Origin: Acidobacteria bacterium RIFCSPLOWO2_12_FULL_66_21
GTDB taxonomy: Bacteria > Acidobacteriota > Vicinamibacteria > Vicinamibacterales > 2-12-FULL-66-21
Assembly: GCA_001767455.1 (NCBI GenBank)
Contig: MELC01000075.1
Location: 78,191-142,190, forward strand
Direction of reading: 5' to 3'
Length of the DNA stretch: 64,000 nucleotides
Positions 9,402 through 18,640 of the stretch are shown in pieces. The notes beneath the pieces are model-generated. The model had not been told where the DNA came from and searched no databases. It was given only the letters and a program-made list of their open reading frames with translations. Numbering within the stretch: the first letter of the stretch is position 1; each line of letters starts with the position of its first letter. The position numbers and the translations under genes are program-made.

Positions 9402-9564
9402 GCGCGGCGCTGATTGTGCCCCAGTCCGACTTGCGCAGCATCTGCCACACGCGCAGCGCATCGACGTTCCGCGTCGATTCCGGGGGCTGGCGTCCGGCGT
9501 GTTCACCCAGACGTTTACCTCGGAAGTGGTGAAAGCAAAACGCACGGGCAGTCTTATCGAGTCA
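9388..9564 (-). other. possible C-terminal remnant of an unknown gene
   Basis: A minus-strand frame from a stop at 9562-9564 to a TGA at 9388 reads ...ESTRNVDALRVWQMLRK and ends SAALTRK, which looks protein-like and convergent with pepT. It has no start codon and no recognisable family. The rest of the stretch up to about 9845 shows no coding pattern I can support. I offer it only as a possible truncated gene end. Confidence 0.25.
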
Positions 9565-9845
9565 CGGCAATCCTCGCAGTCGCGGAGCGCCGTCCACGGC
9601 TCCGGACGTCACTTCTTGCATGCCGTATCGGCTCCCTTCTGGAGTTGCTCAACATCGGCGCGCTGCATGTTCACCGTGTTAGCTGCCACCCGGCCGGCAG
9701 GCGAGAGGCGGCAGCAATGTGCGGGCAGGGCGTCAGCGTACGGAGCCGTTTCGGGGCATGCCAAGCACTTTTTGCGGCGACGTTGCGAAGGTGGCGGACC
9801 TGTCGGTAGACTCAACAAGAGCGGCCACGTCCATGGACCGTATGA
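9565..9845. other. stretch without a recognisable gene
   Basis: Open frames cross this interval on both strands, but none has recognisable motifs or a ribosome site. It precedes the frameshifted GAF fragment and probably holds the decayed 5' part of that gene. Confidence 0.4.
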
Positions 9846-10276
9846 GTACCGTTTGCTGCTCGAAATCTCCCAGCAGATCAGCCGGACGATCGATCGATCT
9901 GCAGGAGGTGGTGAACCACCTGCTGCAATCGGTCCGCTCGGTTGTCGAGTACGACGCGGCGGGCATCTTCGTGCTCAATCGCAACGTGCCGTTCGGTGGG
10001 GGTGCGGTGACCGACATGATCGCCGGCGTGGCCACGGTCGGATTCGAGTACCACGCCGGGAAAAGCGATCCGATGCTGCGCTCGGGCAAAGGCATCGTCG
10101 GACACGTCATCCGCACGGGGGAGACGGTCATCGCGGCCGACGCGAGCCGCGATCCGCACTACATCGAGGGGCGGCCCCAGACCCGATCGGAGATCGCGGT
10201 TCCGATCCTCAGCAATGCCGAGGTGATCGGCGCGCTCAATCTCGAAAGCGATCGGCTCGTCACGTTTTCAGAGAAG
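9846..10276 (+). pseudogene. GAF-domain sensor gene, frameshifted and 3'-truncated
   Basis: The frame first reads EYRLLLEISQQISRTID, then a tandem CGAT duplication at about 9888-9900 shifts it, and the new frame continues DLQEVVNHLLQSVRSVVEYDAAGIFVLNR through IVGHVIRTGETVIAADAS to VPILSNAEVIGALNLES. Together these make a nearly complete GAF domain of the type preceding histidine kinases, SpoIIE phosphatases or sigma-54 activators. Homology stops at VTFSE (about 10276), before the end of the domain, where the minus-strand kinase gene begins in the opposite sense. The output domain is therefore lost and the ligand unknown. Confidence 0.7.
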
Positions 10277-12094
10277 GCCCCGGCCATCCCGCGTCCAGAT
10301 CGGCGCGGCGTCGTTGGCCGGATCCTCGACGATTCTCGAGTCGAAAGAGCCGTCGGTCGCCAGCACGTAGATGTCGTGCGGCTCGACGATGGAATCGGGT
10401 GCCGCGTCGTAGGCCACGTACCGCCCATCGGGCGAGAGACTCACGCGGGACGCGAACTGACGGGTCGTCTTCAGGACCCGCGCCGAGGCATCGTCGATCG
10501 ACACGAGCGCGATCGAATGCGTGCCGTCCCTGCGATGAATCGCGGCCAGCACAAAACGCCCGTCGCGCGTCCATTCGAACGGCTCGACACTCCACCACCG
10601 GCGATCCTCCGCGTCATGAATCAGCGTGCGCGCGTTCGAGCCATCGCTGTTCACGACGCGCAGCTCGGAGCCGTGTTCGCCGGTCCACGCGTAGGCCACG
10701 CGCGAGTCGTCCGGCGACACCGTCGCTGGCGTCTCGATCCATCCCTCGGCGCTCCCGAACCGCGTGAAATGCGTCAACTGCCGCTTCGCGCCGGTCGTGA
10801 GATCGAGGAGGATCAAGTTGCCGGCGGTCGACTCTGTGTACGGCAGATACCGGCCGTCAGCCGACGGGATCCCATCGACCGCGACGTCGTCGGGCTGTCC
10901 AAGGCGCCGGACCGTCACGGCGGCGTCTCCGGAAACGGTTTTGAAGGGCTCGGCTGGCGGCGCGATCTTCGCGGGCCGGGTCAGGACGATGGTGGCGGCC
11001 ACGCCGATGACGGCCAGTGCCGCGGCGGCGGCCCATCCGGCATGCCGAAATCGATCTCCGGTGGCGGCCTCGAAGGCGCGGCCCATATCCTCTGCATTCG
11101 CGAAACGCGCGGACGGATCCGGCGACAGCGCGCGATCGACGACTCCGGCGATCGCTCGCGGCAAATCAGGACGCGCGGCGGCCAGCGATCGGCGTTCGCC
11201 GCGGCGATGCCGATCGTGAATGCCGGCAAAGGTCGGCGCATCGATCGGGTAGCCGCCTGTCGCGAGGTGGTACAGCAGCACGCCGAGGCTGTAGATGTCG
11301 GACTGGACGGATGGGGGAATCCCCCCAAAGATCTCCGGTGCCAGATAGAGCGGTGTGCCCGCGACGCCGTGCGGCTGCGTGACGGATGCCTGATCGCGCC
11401 CTGCGCCGAAATCCATCAGGACGATGCGGCCGTCGGCGTCGCGCATGACGTTCTGCGCCTTGATGTCCCCGTGCAGCAGTCCCGCGCGATGCACGGCGGC
11501 GAGCGCTCCGCAGAGGTCGCGGCCGGCTCGCGCGACCTCATCGGGTGTAAACGGTCCGCTCGACGCGACCACGTGTCCGAGCGTGGGCCCGTCGATCAAT
11601 TCCATCCAGATGCCGACGTGGTCGCCAATCCGCTCGGCTCCATAGACGGTGATGACGTTCGGGTGCCGCACCTTCGCAAGGAGGCGCCCCTCGTCGACGA
11701 GCGACGACCCGGCCGGCTGACGCGAGTCGCTGCGGCGCAGCAGCTTCAGCGCCACCTCGCGATCGAGCCGGGCGTCCCACGCGCGGTACACCTCGCCGAA
11801 CGCGCCCTGCCCCACTAATCCGATCAGCCTCAACGGCCCCCACGACGGAAGCACCTCGCGCGCGTCAGGGGCCCGCGGCGCGTCTTCGCGCAACTCGTCC
11901 GCGATGGAGAGGTGGGCCGGCGCGGATGCGAGCCGCTGCTGGACCAGCACGATTTCTGCGATGACGCGAAGATGCTGGAGGACGTCACGATGCGACTCGC
12001 TGAGGTTCGACGACTGGACAGACGGCCAGTCGATCGGCGCGCCGTCGGCGATGGCTGTCGCGAGATCGATGAGCGCGCCCGGGTCTTCAGCCAC
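10268..12094 (-). CDS. Ser/Thr protein kinase with membrane segment and TolB-like propeller, 3'-truncated
   Basis: From GTG 12094, 608 residues. Residues about 1-80 are an N-terminal helical region; about 88-340 are a Hanks-type kinase with glycine loop GLVGQGAFGEVYRAWD, lysine in VALKLL, catalytic loop HGDIKAQN (HGD in place of HRD), metal site MDFGAG and activation segment GTPLYLAPE. One membrane helix (WAAAAALAVIGVAATIVL) follows, then a TolB-type propeller that would lie outside. The propeller stops mid-blade at PIWTRDGRGLL, where the tail of the GAF pseudogene meets it, so the C terminus is cut. The start overlaps the stop of the sigma gene by eight bases. These pairs are common in Acidobacteria and probably link an external signal to transcription. 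Confidence 0.85.
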   Translation of the reverse strand: MAEDPGALIDLATAIADGAPIDWPSVQSSNLSESHRDVLQHLRVIAEIVLVQQRLASAPAHLSIADELREDAPRAPDAREVLPSWGPLRLIGLVGQGAFGEVYRAWDARLDREVALKLLRRSDSRQPAGSSLVDEGRLLAKVRHPNVITVYGAERIGDHVGIWMELIDGPTLGHVVASSGPFTPDEVARAGRDLCGALAAVHRAGLLHGDIKAQNVMRDADGRIVLMDFGAGRDQASVTQPHGVAGTPLYLAPEIFGGIPPSVQSDIYSLGVLLYHLATGGYPIDAPTFAGIHDRHRRGERRSLAAARPDLPRAIAGVVDRALSPDPSARFANAEDMGRAFEAATGDRFRHAGWAAAAALAVIGVAATIVLTRPAKIAPPAEPFKTVSGDAAVTVRRLGQPDDVAVDGIPSADGRYLPYTESTAGNLILLDLTTGAKRQLTHFTRFGSAEGWIETPATVSPDDSRVAYAWTGEHGSELRVVNSDGSNARTLIHDAEDRRWWSVEPFEWTRDGRFVLAAIHRRDGTHSIALVSIDDASARVLKTTRQFASRVSLSPDGRYVAYDAAPDSIVEPHDIYVLATDGSFDSRIVEDPANDAAPIWTRDGRGLL

Positions 12095-12770
12095 GGTTCA
12101 TGGACTCCGCGAGCCGCAGCAGCGCTCGGCCGACCGCCATCCGCGCGGCGTCTGCCGTCCGCTTCCCGAGCGCGAACGCCACTTCCTCGTAGCTGCCGCC
12201 CAGTTCCACGCGCGCGATGATGGCTTCGCGGTCGTCGTCGGACAGCGTGAACAGGGCCGCTTCGTACCGCTCGGCGGTCTCGGCGCCCACCGCGTGCTCG
12301 AAAGGGGACGCGCCCGGGTCGGGACTGTCCGGACTGAGCTCGATCGAGGGCGGGCGGCCTCCCGCTCGCCGAAGCTCGTCGCGAATGCGGTTGAGAATGG
12401 CCTGACGCAGGTAGGCCTGCAGCGCGCCTTCGCGCCGGGGCTCGAAGTCGCCAATGCGAGCAAAGGTCCGGAGCACCGCCTCCTGGACGATGTCGTCGGT
12501 GTCGGCCACATCGCGCGCCCAGATAGGCATGCGACCGCTGGCCCATCGCCGCAGGCGCGGCAGATAGCGGGCCATCAACGCGTCCACGGCCGCGCGGTCT
12601 CCGGCCCGCGCGCGCTGCAGCAGCTGAAGCGTCGACTCCGCTTCGGTCTGCCGAGCGGTCAGGTCCAGCGGCTGCTCACCCGCACCATTGCTCGTCACTT
12701 GGGTAGAAGGCAGCCATGATACCCCCTCGGCCGAGAAGACACCACGCTCGGGCACACGCCGTCCCTCCAC
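12087..12770 (-). CDS. ECF-type sigma-70 factor paired with the Ser/Thr kinase
   Basis: Region 2 is seen around ALMARYLPRLRRWASGRMP and DTDDIVQEAVLRTFARI, with the DDIVQE signature of ECF factors. Region 4 is around LFTLSDDDREAIIARVELGGSYEEVAFALGKRTADAARMAVGRALLRL, a helix-turn-helix that reads promoter -35 elements. GTG 12770 gives 227 residues; a GTG at 12698 is also plausible and would drop a low-complexity N terminus; neither has a strong ribosome site. The gene overlaps the kinase gene by eight bases, so they are translationally coupled. It resembles the ECF group whose activity is governed by a cognate kinase rather than an anti-sigma factor; none lies nearby. Confidence 0.85.
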   Translation of the reverse strand: MEGRRVPERGVFSAEGVSWLPSTQVTSNGAGEQPLDLTARQTEAESTLQLLQRARAGDRAAVDALMARYLPRLRRWASGRMPIWARDVADTDDIVQEAVLRTFARIGDFEPRREGALQAYLRQAILNRIRDELRRAGGRPPSIELSPDSPDPGASPFEHAVGAETAERYEAALFTLSDDDREAIIARVELGGSYEEVAFALGKRTADAARMAVGRALLRLAESMNRG

Positions 12771-12838
12771 GGCGGGATTGCCGCTGTACGTATAACGAGT
12801 ACGCGGGGCTCAACCGAACGACGAGGCGTAGATCTAGC

Positions 12839-12968
12839 GAGGCTCCGCCTGAGACCGTCGAGAGGCTCCGCCTCGCTGGGCGCATTCTTTGATAACGCCC
12901 CGCTGACGCGGGGACGGTCTTGACCGAAAAACTCGACTCATTCAGTGCAAGTTTTCCGGGTCAAGACC
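12839..12968. repeat. cluster of inverted repeats with one long stem
   Basis: Two copies of the self-complementary AGGCTCCGCCT lie around 12839 and 12861. CCCGC/GCGGG around TGA follows. GGTCTTGACC at 12916-12925 pairs perfectly with GGTCAAGACC at 12959-12968, and the adjoining GAAAAACT and AGTTTTC extend that stem. The position is just past the 3' end of spmB and before the sigma gene, consistent with a terminator or a small mobile-element remnant. Confidence 0.5.
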
Positions 12969-12983
12969 TCTAGTGCCTGCAAC

Positions 12984-13517
12984 TCAGAACATCCACGCGC
13001 AGACTGCCACGGCGGCGACGGCCGCCACGAGGTCGGCGACGAGCGCGGCGGGCACCGCGTGGCGCGTGCGGCGGACGCCGACGGCGCCGAAGTAGACGGC
13101 GAGCACGTAGAAAGTGGTCTCGGACGATCCGTACATCGTGGCGGCCGTGCGCGCGAGGAGCGAGTCCGGGCCGTGGGTCTTGATCAGGTCGGTCGTGAAC
13201 GCCAGCGAGCCGCTTCCCGTCAGCGAACGCAGGATGGCCAGCGGGACGAGCTCCGGCGGAAAACCGAGCGGCGCGACGAGGGGACGCACGCCGGCCAGCA
13301 GGAGATCCATCGCGCCGGAACCGCGGAACATCCCGATCGCGACCAGGATGCCGACCAGGAATGGAATGATCTTCACCGCGACCTCGAAGCCCTCCTTCGC
13401 TCCCTCGATGAACACGTCGTACACCTTCACCTTCCGGAGCATTCCCGCGAGAGGGATCGCCACGAGCAGGACGGGGATCGCCCAGAGGGAGATGGCGTCG
13501 AGCGCGTGGCGTATCAC
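12984..13517 (-). CDS. spmB: SpmB-like nucleoside-recognition (Gate domain) membrane protein
   Basis: A 177-residue membrane protein from GTG 13517, overlapping the spmA stop by four bases. Features of the SpmB family are VKVYDVFIEGAKEGFEVAVKIIPFLVGILVAIGMFR at the start, PELVPLAILRSLTGSGSL in the middle and TMYGSSETTFYVLAVYFG near the end. SpmA and SpmB carry Gate (nucleoside recognition) domains; in Bacillus they influence spore-core dehydration, but in non-spore-formers the pair is thought to act in transport of an unknown solute. Length and gene order match the family. Confidence 0.88.
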   Translation of the reverse strand: MIRHALDAISLWAIPVLLVAIPLAGMLRKVKVYDVFIEGAKEGFEVAVKIIPFLVGILVAIGMFRGSGAMDLLLAGVRPLVAPLGFPPELVPLAILRSLTGSGSLAFTTDLIKTHGPDSLLARTAATMYGSSETTFYVLAVYFGAVGVRRTRHAVPAALVADLVAAVAAVAVCAWMF

Positions 13518-14122
13518 GAGCGCCCCCCTTCCGCCGCGACGGCCGGCGGATAGAACCGCTGAAGCAGCCTTGCGGCGATCACGGCCGCGACGGTACCGAT
13601 AAAGGTCGCGACAATCGTCGGGGCGATGATGGTCGTCGGGTTGGCCGATCCCGCGGCGGTCAGGATGCCGATCATCGTCGCCGGAATGAGCTGCACGCCG
13701 GCGGTGGTGATCGCCATGAGCGTCACCATCGCGTTGGTCGCCGTGTCCTTGTCGGGGTTGAGGGTCTGGAGTGCTTCCATCGCCTTGATCCCGAGCGGCG
13801 TGGCGGCGTTGTTGAGGCCCAGCATGTTCGCGGCGAGCGCGACCACGATGGCGCCAGCCGCCGGGTGCTCGGCCGGCACGTCCGGAAAGAGCCACCGCAG
13901 AACCGGCCTCAACGCGCGCCCGATGAGCGAGACGAGGCCAGCGGCCTCGGCCACGCGCATCATGCCGAGCCAGAGCGTCATGATGCCGACCAGGCCGATC
14001 GCGATCTGGACGGCACTCGTCGCCGAGTCGACCGCCCCTCTGGTGACCGCGTCCGCCGTCCCGTTGAATGCGGCGACGACCAGCGCCACGGCCATGAGGC
14101 CGAACCAGATGTAGTTGAGCAT
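13514..14122 (-). CDS. spmA: SpmA-like nucleoside-recognition (Gate domain) membrane protein
   Basis: A 202-residue protein from ATG 14122 (MLNYIWFGLMAVALV). It has several membrane segments and the family core LGLNNAATPLGIKAMEALQ followed by TNAMVTLMAITTAGVQLIPATMIGI. It is upstream of and overlapping spmB, the standard arrangement. A much longer in-frame extension runs through the heptamer repeat and is not protein-like. The tandem GATTGCC array directly precedes the start. Confidence 0.88.
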   Translation of the reverse strand: MLNYIWFGLMAVALVVAAFNGTADAVTRGAVDSATSAVQIAIGLVGIMTLWLGMMRVAEAAGLVSLIGRALRPVLRWLFPDVPAEHPAAGAIVVALAANMLGLNNAATPLGIKAMEALQTLNPDKDTATNAMVTLMAITTAGVQLIPATMIGILTAAGSANPTTIIAPTIVATFIGTVAAVIAARLLQRFYPPAVAAEGGRS

Positions 14123-14137
14123 GCGCGATGGTAGCGC

Positions 14138-14222
<85 letters not shown>

Positions 14223-14298
14223 GAGTGAGGATTTGGGGGACCACCGTCAGACTGAATGCGCCGCCCTGCACCCGCGGCGGCGGAGGCGGAAACCCGCG

Positions 14299-15255
14299 TC
14301 AGCCCGGAGGCTGCTCGCCGAGCCGAATCGATTCGCCGTGTCGAAGCGTACGGAACCGTGAAGGCGGGACGTTTTCCGCGCGCAAGGCGTCTTCGAGGGC
14401 GCGCAGCGGGTCGTCGACGCCTTCGGTCGTCAACTGGAACGTGCCGAAATGCATGCCGATGCTCTCGGCGGCCTCCAGATCGAGATGCGCCTGCACCGCC
14501 TCCGCCGGATTCATGTGCACGGCCTGCATGAACCAGCGTGGCTCGTAGGCGCCAATGGGCAGCAGCGCGAGATCGATCGGACCCAGGCGCTGCCGGACGT
14601 CGCGGAAGAACGGCGCATACGCGGTATCGGCGGCGAAGAAGATGCGCGCGCCGCCCGCGACCAGCATGAATCCCCCCCAGAGCGCGCGGTTCCGGTCGAG
14701 CGGAGTCCGCGCGGAGAAGTGCTGCGCGGGCGTCAGCACGATCGGCACGGCCGAGGTCCTCGCCTCCTGCCACCAGTCAAGCTCCTCGACCCGGCGAAGG
14801 CCGGCCGATTGCACGAGCGGCGCGTTCCCCAACGGCGTGACGACGAGGGGATCGAACCGCTTCGCAAGACGGGCGAGCGTCGGCAGATCGCAATGATCGT
14901 AGTGGTTGTGGCTGAGCAGCACGACCGAGATGGGAGGCAGGTCCTCGAACCGGACGGCCGGCGGACGGACGCGGCGCGGCCCAAACATGGTCAGCGGACC
15001 CGCACGCTCGGAGTACATCGGATCGGTCAGGATGTGTCCCGCCGCCGTTTGAATCAGAAACGTCGAGTGACCGATGAACGTGACGGCGGCGGCGGCGCCG
15101 TCCAGCGCCGGGGGCCGTGCCGGCACGAGATCCACGCGCGCGGGCCACGGTAAGCGCGGCTCGCGCAGCATGCGGAGAACCGCCGCGAACGGCTGGCCCG
15201 TTGCGCCCGTGGGATTGAAGAATCGGCGCCCGTCAAAATGATCGCTCTTGCCCAC
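14299..15255 (-). CDS. metallo-beta-lactamase-fold hydrolase (NAPE-PLD/UlaG type)
   Basis: A 318-residue protein with the di-metal motif SHNHYDHCDL (HxHxDH), an upstream GHSTFLIQ strand typical of the UlaG/NAPE-PLD branch, the later histidine in TPAQHFSART, the bridging aspartate in FFAADTAY and a final histidine in GMHFGTFQLT. These enzymes hydrolyse phosphodiesters, lactones or N-acyl phospholipids; the sequence here cannot choose. No signal peptide is visible. It stands alone, opposite the ADOP permease. Confidence 0.88.
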   Translation of the reverse strand: MGKSDHFDGRRFFNPTGATGQPFAAVLRMLREPRLPWPARVDLVPARPPALDGAAAAVTFIGHSTFLIQTAAGHILTDPMYSERAGPLTMFGPRRVRPPAVRFEDLPPISVVLLSHNHYDHCDLPTLARLAKRFDPLVVTPLGNAPLVQSAGLRRVEELDWWQEARTSAVPIVLTPAQHFSARTPLDRNRALWGGFMLVAGGARIFFAADTAYAPFFRDVRQRLGPIDLALLPIGAYEPRWFMQAVHMNPAEAVQAHLDLEAAESIGMHFGTFQLTTEGVDDPLRALEDALRAENVPPSRFRTLRHGESIRLGEQPPG

Positions 15256-15481
15256 GTCTCCTTATACGTCGACACGAGGCTCGCGGCTGCCTCATCCATG
15301 CGGGAGAAACGGCTCAGGCGCTCGAAGGGCGTCCGCATCGAGCGCCGCCGCCAGGCGGAGCGGTCTGAAGAGGTTACGAAGTGCTCGAGAGGCCGCGGGA
15401 GGACTCGCGCGGGCCCGGACTTCGGACCTTTCTTGTGACCGATTGCCCGGCGCAGGTTCTTGCTTCTCGGAGGACGTGCGC

Positions 15482-18007
15482 ATGGACCTTCGTCGTGACG
15501 TGCTGGTCGGTCTCCGCGGCCTGCGCCGCATGCCGGGTGTCGCGCTGCTCGTCGTCCTGACGCTCGGTCTCGCCATCGGCGCAAACGCCACCGTCTTCTC
15601 GCTGATCGACCGGGTGGCGATGCGGCCGCTCCCTGTCGACAAGCCGCAGGAACTCGTCCTGGTGAGCGCGCCGGCGCTGCCGTCGCCCCCCCACAGCGGG
15701 GGCGCGATCATGGTCGGTGGACCCAAGTCGATGGGGATGGACTATCCGCTCGTCACCGCCCTGCGGGACGGCCTGGCGGACATGTTCAGCGCCGTGGCGG
15801 TTCGGCGCGGCTGGCGGTTTACGCTGGCAGCCGACACCGCCGTCGAGGTGCGGGGCGAGTTCGTCAACGCCGAGTACTTCACCGTCTTCGGCCTCCGGAC
15901 AATCGCCGGCAGAACGTTTACCGCCGCGGAAACGGCCGAGCGCGACGGCCCGGCGGTGGTCGTCCTCAACCACGGCTTCTGGGTCCGCCAGTTCGGTGGC
16001 GACCGCTCGATCGTCAACCGCACCATCCGCCTGAACAACGTGCCCGTCACCGTGATCGGCGTGCTCGCGCCCGGCTACTCGGGGACGAGCGTCGGCCTCA
16101 CCCCCGAGCTCTTTCTGCCGCTCGGCATTGGCGACCAAGTGTCGGCGTTGCCGAAGAGCATGCCACTCCGGTGGGACTCGCCGCACTTCTCCGTTTACAT
16201 GATGGTGGCGCGATTGAAGCCGGGCGTCGATCGCGCGCACGCGGAAACGGCGGCCCGCCTCTTGTACGAGCGCCTGCTCGGCGAGGCCCTCGCCCGCGGC
16301 GCGCAACTGGAGGAGAAGTACCGTCAGTTCATCCAGGAGCATCCCGTGCGCCTCGAGCCGGCGGGCACGGTCGGCAGCGAGCAGTCGGGACTGACCCGGT
16401 ACCTCGACGTGCCGCTGCGGCTGTTGATGGCGATGACCGTGTTGGTCCTGGTCGTCGCCGCCGGCAACGTCGCCAACCTGCTGCTCGCCCGCGGCATCGC
16501 TCGATCCCACGAGACGGCGGTCTGCCTCGCGCTGGGCGCCCGGCGGTGGGACCTGCTTCGGCCGCGGCTGGTCGAATGCTTTGGGCTCGCCGTCGCCGCG
16601 GGAACGACGGGGCTGGTGTTGGCGTACTGGACCGGCTCGGTGGTGCCGTCGCTCATCGGCCTGGGCCGCGATCTCGCGGGCGTCGATACGCGGCCCGACG
16701 CGCGCGTGGCCGTCTTCACGGCGGCCGTGTCGGTCGCGACGGGGCTGTTCGTGTGGCTGACGTCGGCCCTCTTCCTGATCCGACGACGCGCGACCGAAAC
16801 TCTCTCGGCCAGTCGCCCGCTGGCCGCTGGCGGCGCCTCCACCCTCGGTCTCCGGCGAGGCCTGGTCGTCCTGCAGGTGGCGCTGTCGCTCGCGCTGTTC
16901 TGTACCTCGGCGCTCCTCAGCCGCAGCCTCTTCAATATCCTCTCCGTGGATCCGGGGTTCGACGCGGACGGCCTCGTGGTGTTCAGCGTGAATCCCGCGG
17001 CGGTCGGCTACGAGGGCGACCGCCTGGCCGGGTACGAGCGGACGCTCCTCGAGCGCGTCCGCGCCCTGCCAGGCGTGTCGCGAGCGTCCGCCACCTCGAT
17101 GCTGCCACTCTCGGGCGGTGGCGGAGGCACGGTCGTCCACAGCCGCGAGCAGGCCGAAGGCACGCGAATTGTCGTGGATGAGGCCGAGGTGGACGACGCG
17201 TTCCTCGCGACGCTCGGGCTGCCGCTTCTCTCCGGCCGCGGGTTCGACAGTCGCGACATCAAAGGCGCGCCCGAAGTCTGCATCGTCAACGAGGCGGCTG
17301 CGCGGGCGATCACGGGGCGGAGCGATGCCGTGGGACGGGTGGTGGGCTACGAGGGCCTGCTTGCGACGTGGCAGATCGTGGGTGTCGTGCGCGACACGCG
17401 CAACCAGTCGCTCAAGACCGCCGCCGCGCCCACGCTGTTCCGGCCGCGCGCGCAGGCGAGGTCCAGCGCGCCGATCGGCGTGCTGATCCGAACTGCGGCG
17501 CCGGGCGCGCTGACCGCACAGGTCGCAGGCGCGCTGGTGAAGCGGCTGGACGCGGGCGTCGCGGTGACCCGATTCGGCAGTGTCGCCGACTTCGCGCGCG
17601 ATGCGCTCCTGCGCGAGCGCATGCTCGCGGGCCTGTCGCTCGTGTTCGCGGGGTTGTCCGCCCTGCTCGCGGCGATGGGCCTGTTCGGCCTCGCCAGCTT
17701 CAACGTCGTGCGCCGCACCCGCGAGATCGGCATTCGGCTGGCGCTAGGCGCCACGCGTACCGCCGTCGAAAGAGCTGTGCTCGGCGAAGTGGGAGCGCTC
17801 GCCGCGCTTGGAACGGCGATCGGCCTTGCGGTCTTCGCGGGCGCCAGCCGCGTCCTGCGGTCGCAGCTGTTCGATGTGACGCCCACGGATCCGCCGGCGA
17901 TCGTCGCGGCCACCCTCGTGCTCGCGGTGGTGGCGTGCGCGGCGGGCCTGCTGCCCGCCCGCCGGGCGTCGCGCGTGGACCCGGCAGTCACGTTGAGGTA
18001 CGAGTAA
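15482..18007 (+). CDS. ADOP-type ABC transporter permease (MacB/FtsX-like)
   Basis: An 841-residue permease starting at ATG 15482 with GGAGGA ten bases upstream. It has the acidobacterial duplicated arrangement: MacB-PCD periplasmic domain, three FtsX membrane helices (LMAMTVLVLVVAAGNVANLLLARG), a second periplasmic domain, then a C-terminal FtsX block (SLVFAGLSALLAAMGLFGLASF..RRTREIGIRLALGATR). No N-terminal PadR-like extension or ATPase is attached, and no ATPase gene is adjacent, as is usual for this group. It probably works with a distant MacB-type ATPase in export or signalling. A longer in-frame upstream reading is rejected because of the ribosome site. Confidence 0.9.
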   Translation: MDLRRDVLVGLRGLRRMPGVALLVVLTLGLAIGANATVFSLIDRVAMRPLPVDKPQELVLVSAPALPSPPHSGGAIMVGGPKSMGMDYPLVTALRDGLADMFSAVAVRRGWRFTLAADTAVEVRGEFVNAEYFTVFGLRTIAGRTFTAAETAERDGPAVVVLNHGFWVRQFGGDRSIVNRTIRLNNVPVTVIGVLAPGYSGTSVGLTPELFLPLGIGDQVSALPKSMPLRWDSPHFSVYMMVARLKPGVDRAHAETAARLLYERLLGEALARGAQLEEKYRQFIQEHPVRLEPAGTVGSEQSGLTRYLDVPLRLLMAMTVLVLVVAAGNVANLLLARGIARSHETAVCLALGARRWDLLRPRLVECFGLAVAAGTTGLVLAYWTGSVVPSLIGLGRDLAGVDTRPDARVAVFTAAVSVATGLFVWLTSALFLIRRRATETLSASRPLAAGGASTLGLRRGLVVLQVALSLALFCTSALLSRSLFNILSVDPGFDADGLVVFSVNPAAVGYEGDRLAGYERTLLERVRALPGVSRASATSMLPLSGGGGGTVVHSREQAEGTRIVVDEAEVDDAFLATLGLPLLSGRGFDSRDIKGAPEVCIVNEAAARAITGRSDAVGRVVGYEGLLATWQIVGVVRDTRNQSLKTAAAPTLFRPRAQARSSAPIGVLIRTAAPGALTAQVAGALVKRLDAGVAVTRFGSVADFARDALLRERMLAGLSLVFAGLSALLAAMGLFGLASFNVVRRTREIGIRLALGATRTAVERAVLGEVGALAALGTAIGLAVFAGASRVLRSQLFDVTPTDPPAIVAATLVLAVVACAAGLLPARRASRVDPAVTLRYE

Positions 18008-18130
18008 CCGCACCGGCCGCTCCGCGAGCGTTACGATGGTGCGCGCCTGGCTGCCCGCCGTCGCAAGCGGGGATCGCAGCGCCGCTCGCCGAAGCCTCGG
18101 CTCCCGGCGCACCCGGACGCGAAGGCGCGC

Positions 18131-18640
18131 GTGGAGGCGAACCTGGACGCCGACCTGGAACGCACCATCCGTGACCTGGCACCGCGCGTGCTGCGCTATG
18201 CCGTCGCCCGGACAGGCGACGTGTCGGCGGGCGAAGACGTCGCGCAGGAGAGCCTGGAGGCCCTCGTCCGGCACTGGCGCCGGGCGGGGCCGCCCGAATC
18301 GGCCGAGGCGTTCGTGTTCTCGATCGCGCGGCGGCGGGCCGTGCGAGCGGTCATCCGCCGGCGGTTGTGGGTGCCAATCGAGCACGCATTCGGCAGGCAC
18401 GACGACGCCCCGGATCCCGAGGCGCAGGCGGTCGCTCGCGCGGAACACGTTCGCGTGCGCGCGGCGCTCGCCCGTCTGCCGCGAAAGGACCGGGAGGCGC
18501 TGCTCCTGGTCGCGCTCGGGCAGATGACGAGCGCCGAGGCGGCCGTCGTGCTCGGGCTCTCGTTGTCGGCAACGAAGATGCGCGTCCACCGGGCCCGAAA
18601 GCGCCTGGCGACCGAACTGGGAAACGAGGATGACGACTGA
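18131..18640 (+). CDS. ECF sigma factor
   Basis: A 169-residue sigma-70 family factor from GTG 18131. Region 2 contains YAVARTGDVSAGEDVAQESLEALVRHW; region 4 contains LARLPRKDREALLLVALGQMTSAEAAVVLGLSLSATKMRVHRARKRL, a clean helix-turn-helix. Its end overlaps the following membrane-protein gene by eleven bases. The three-gene chain (sigma, membrane protein, STN-domain protein) suggests a cell-surface signalling unit. Confidence 0.9.
   Translation: MEANLDADLERTIRDLAPRVLRYAVARTGDVSAGEDVAQESLEALVRHWRRAGPPESAEAFVFSIARRRAVRAVIRRRLWVPIEHAFGRHDDAPDPEAQAVARAEHVRVRAALARLPRKDREALLLVALGQMTSAEAAVVLGLSLSATKMRVHRARKRLATELGNEDDD

Noticed and set aside
9499..9560. Plus-strand MFTQTFTSEVVKAKRTGSL as an ABC-2 permease start
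   Set aside because: Only about 20 residues look familiar, there is no membrane helix after them, and a minus-strand reading is equally plausible.
10764..11219. Plus-strand open frames across the Ser/Thr kinase gene
   Set aside because: They are shadows of a gene with complete Hanks kinase motifs.
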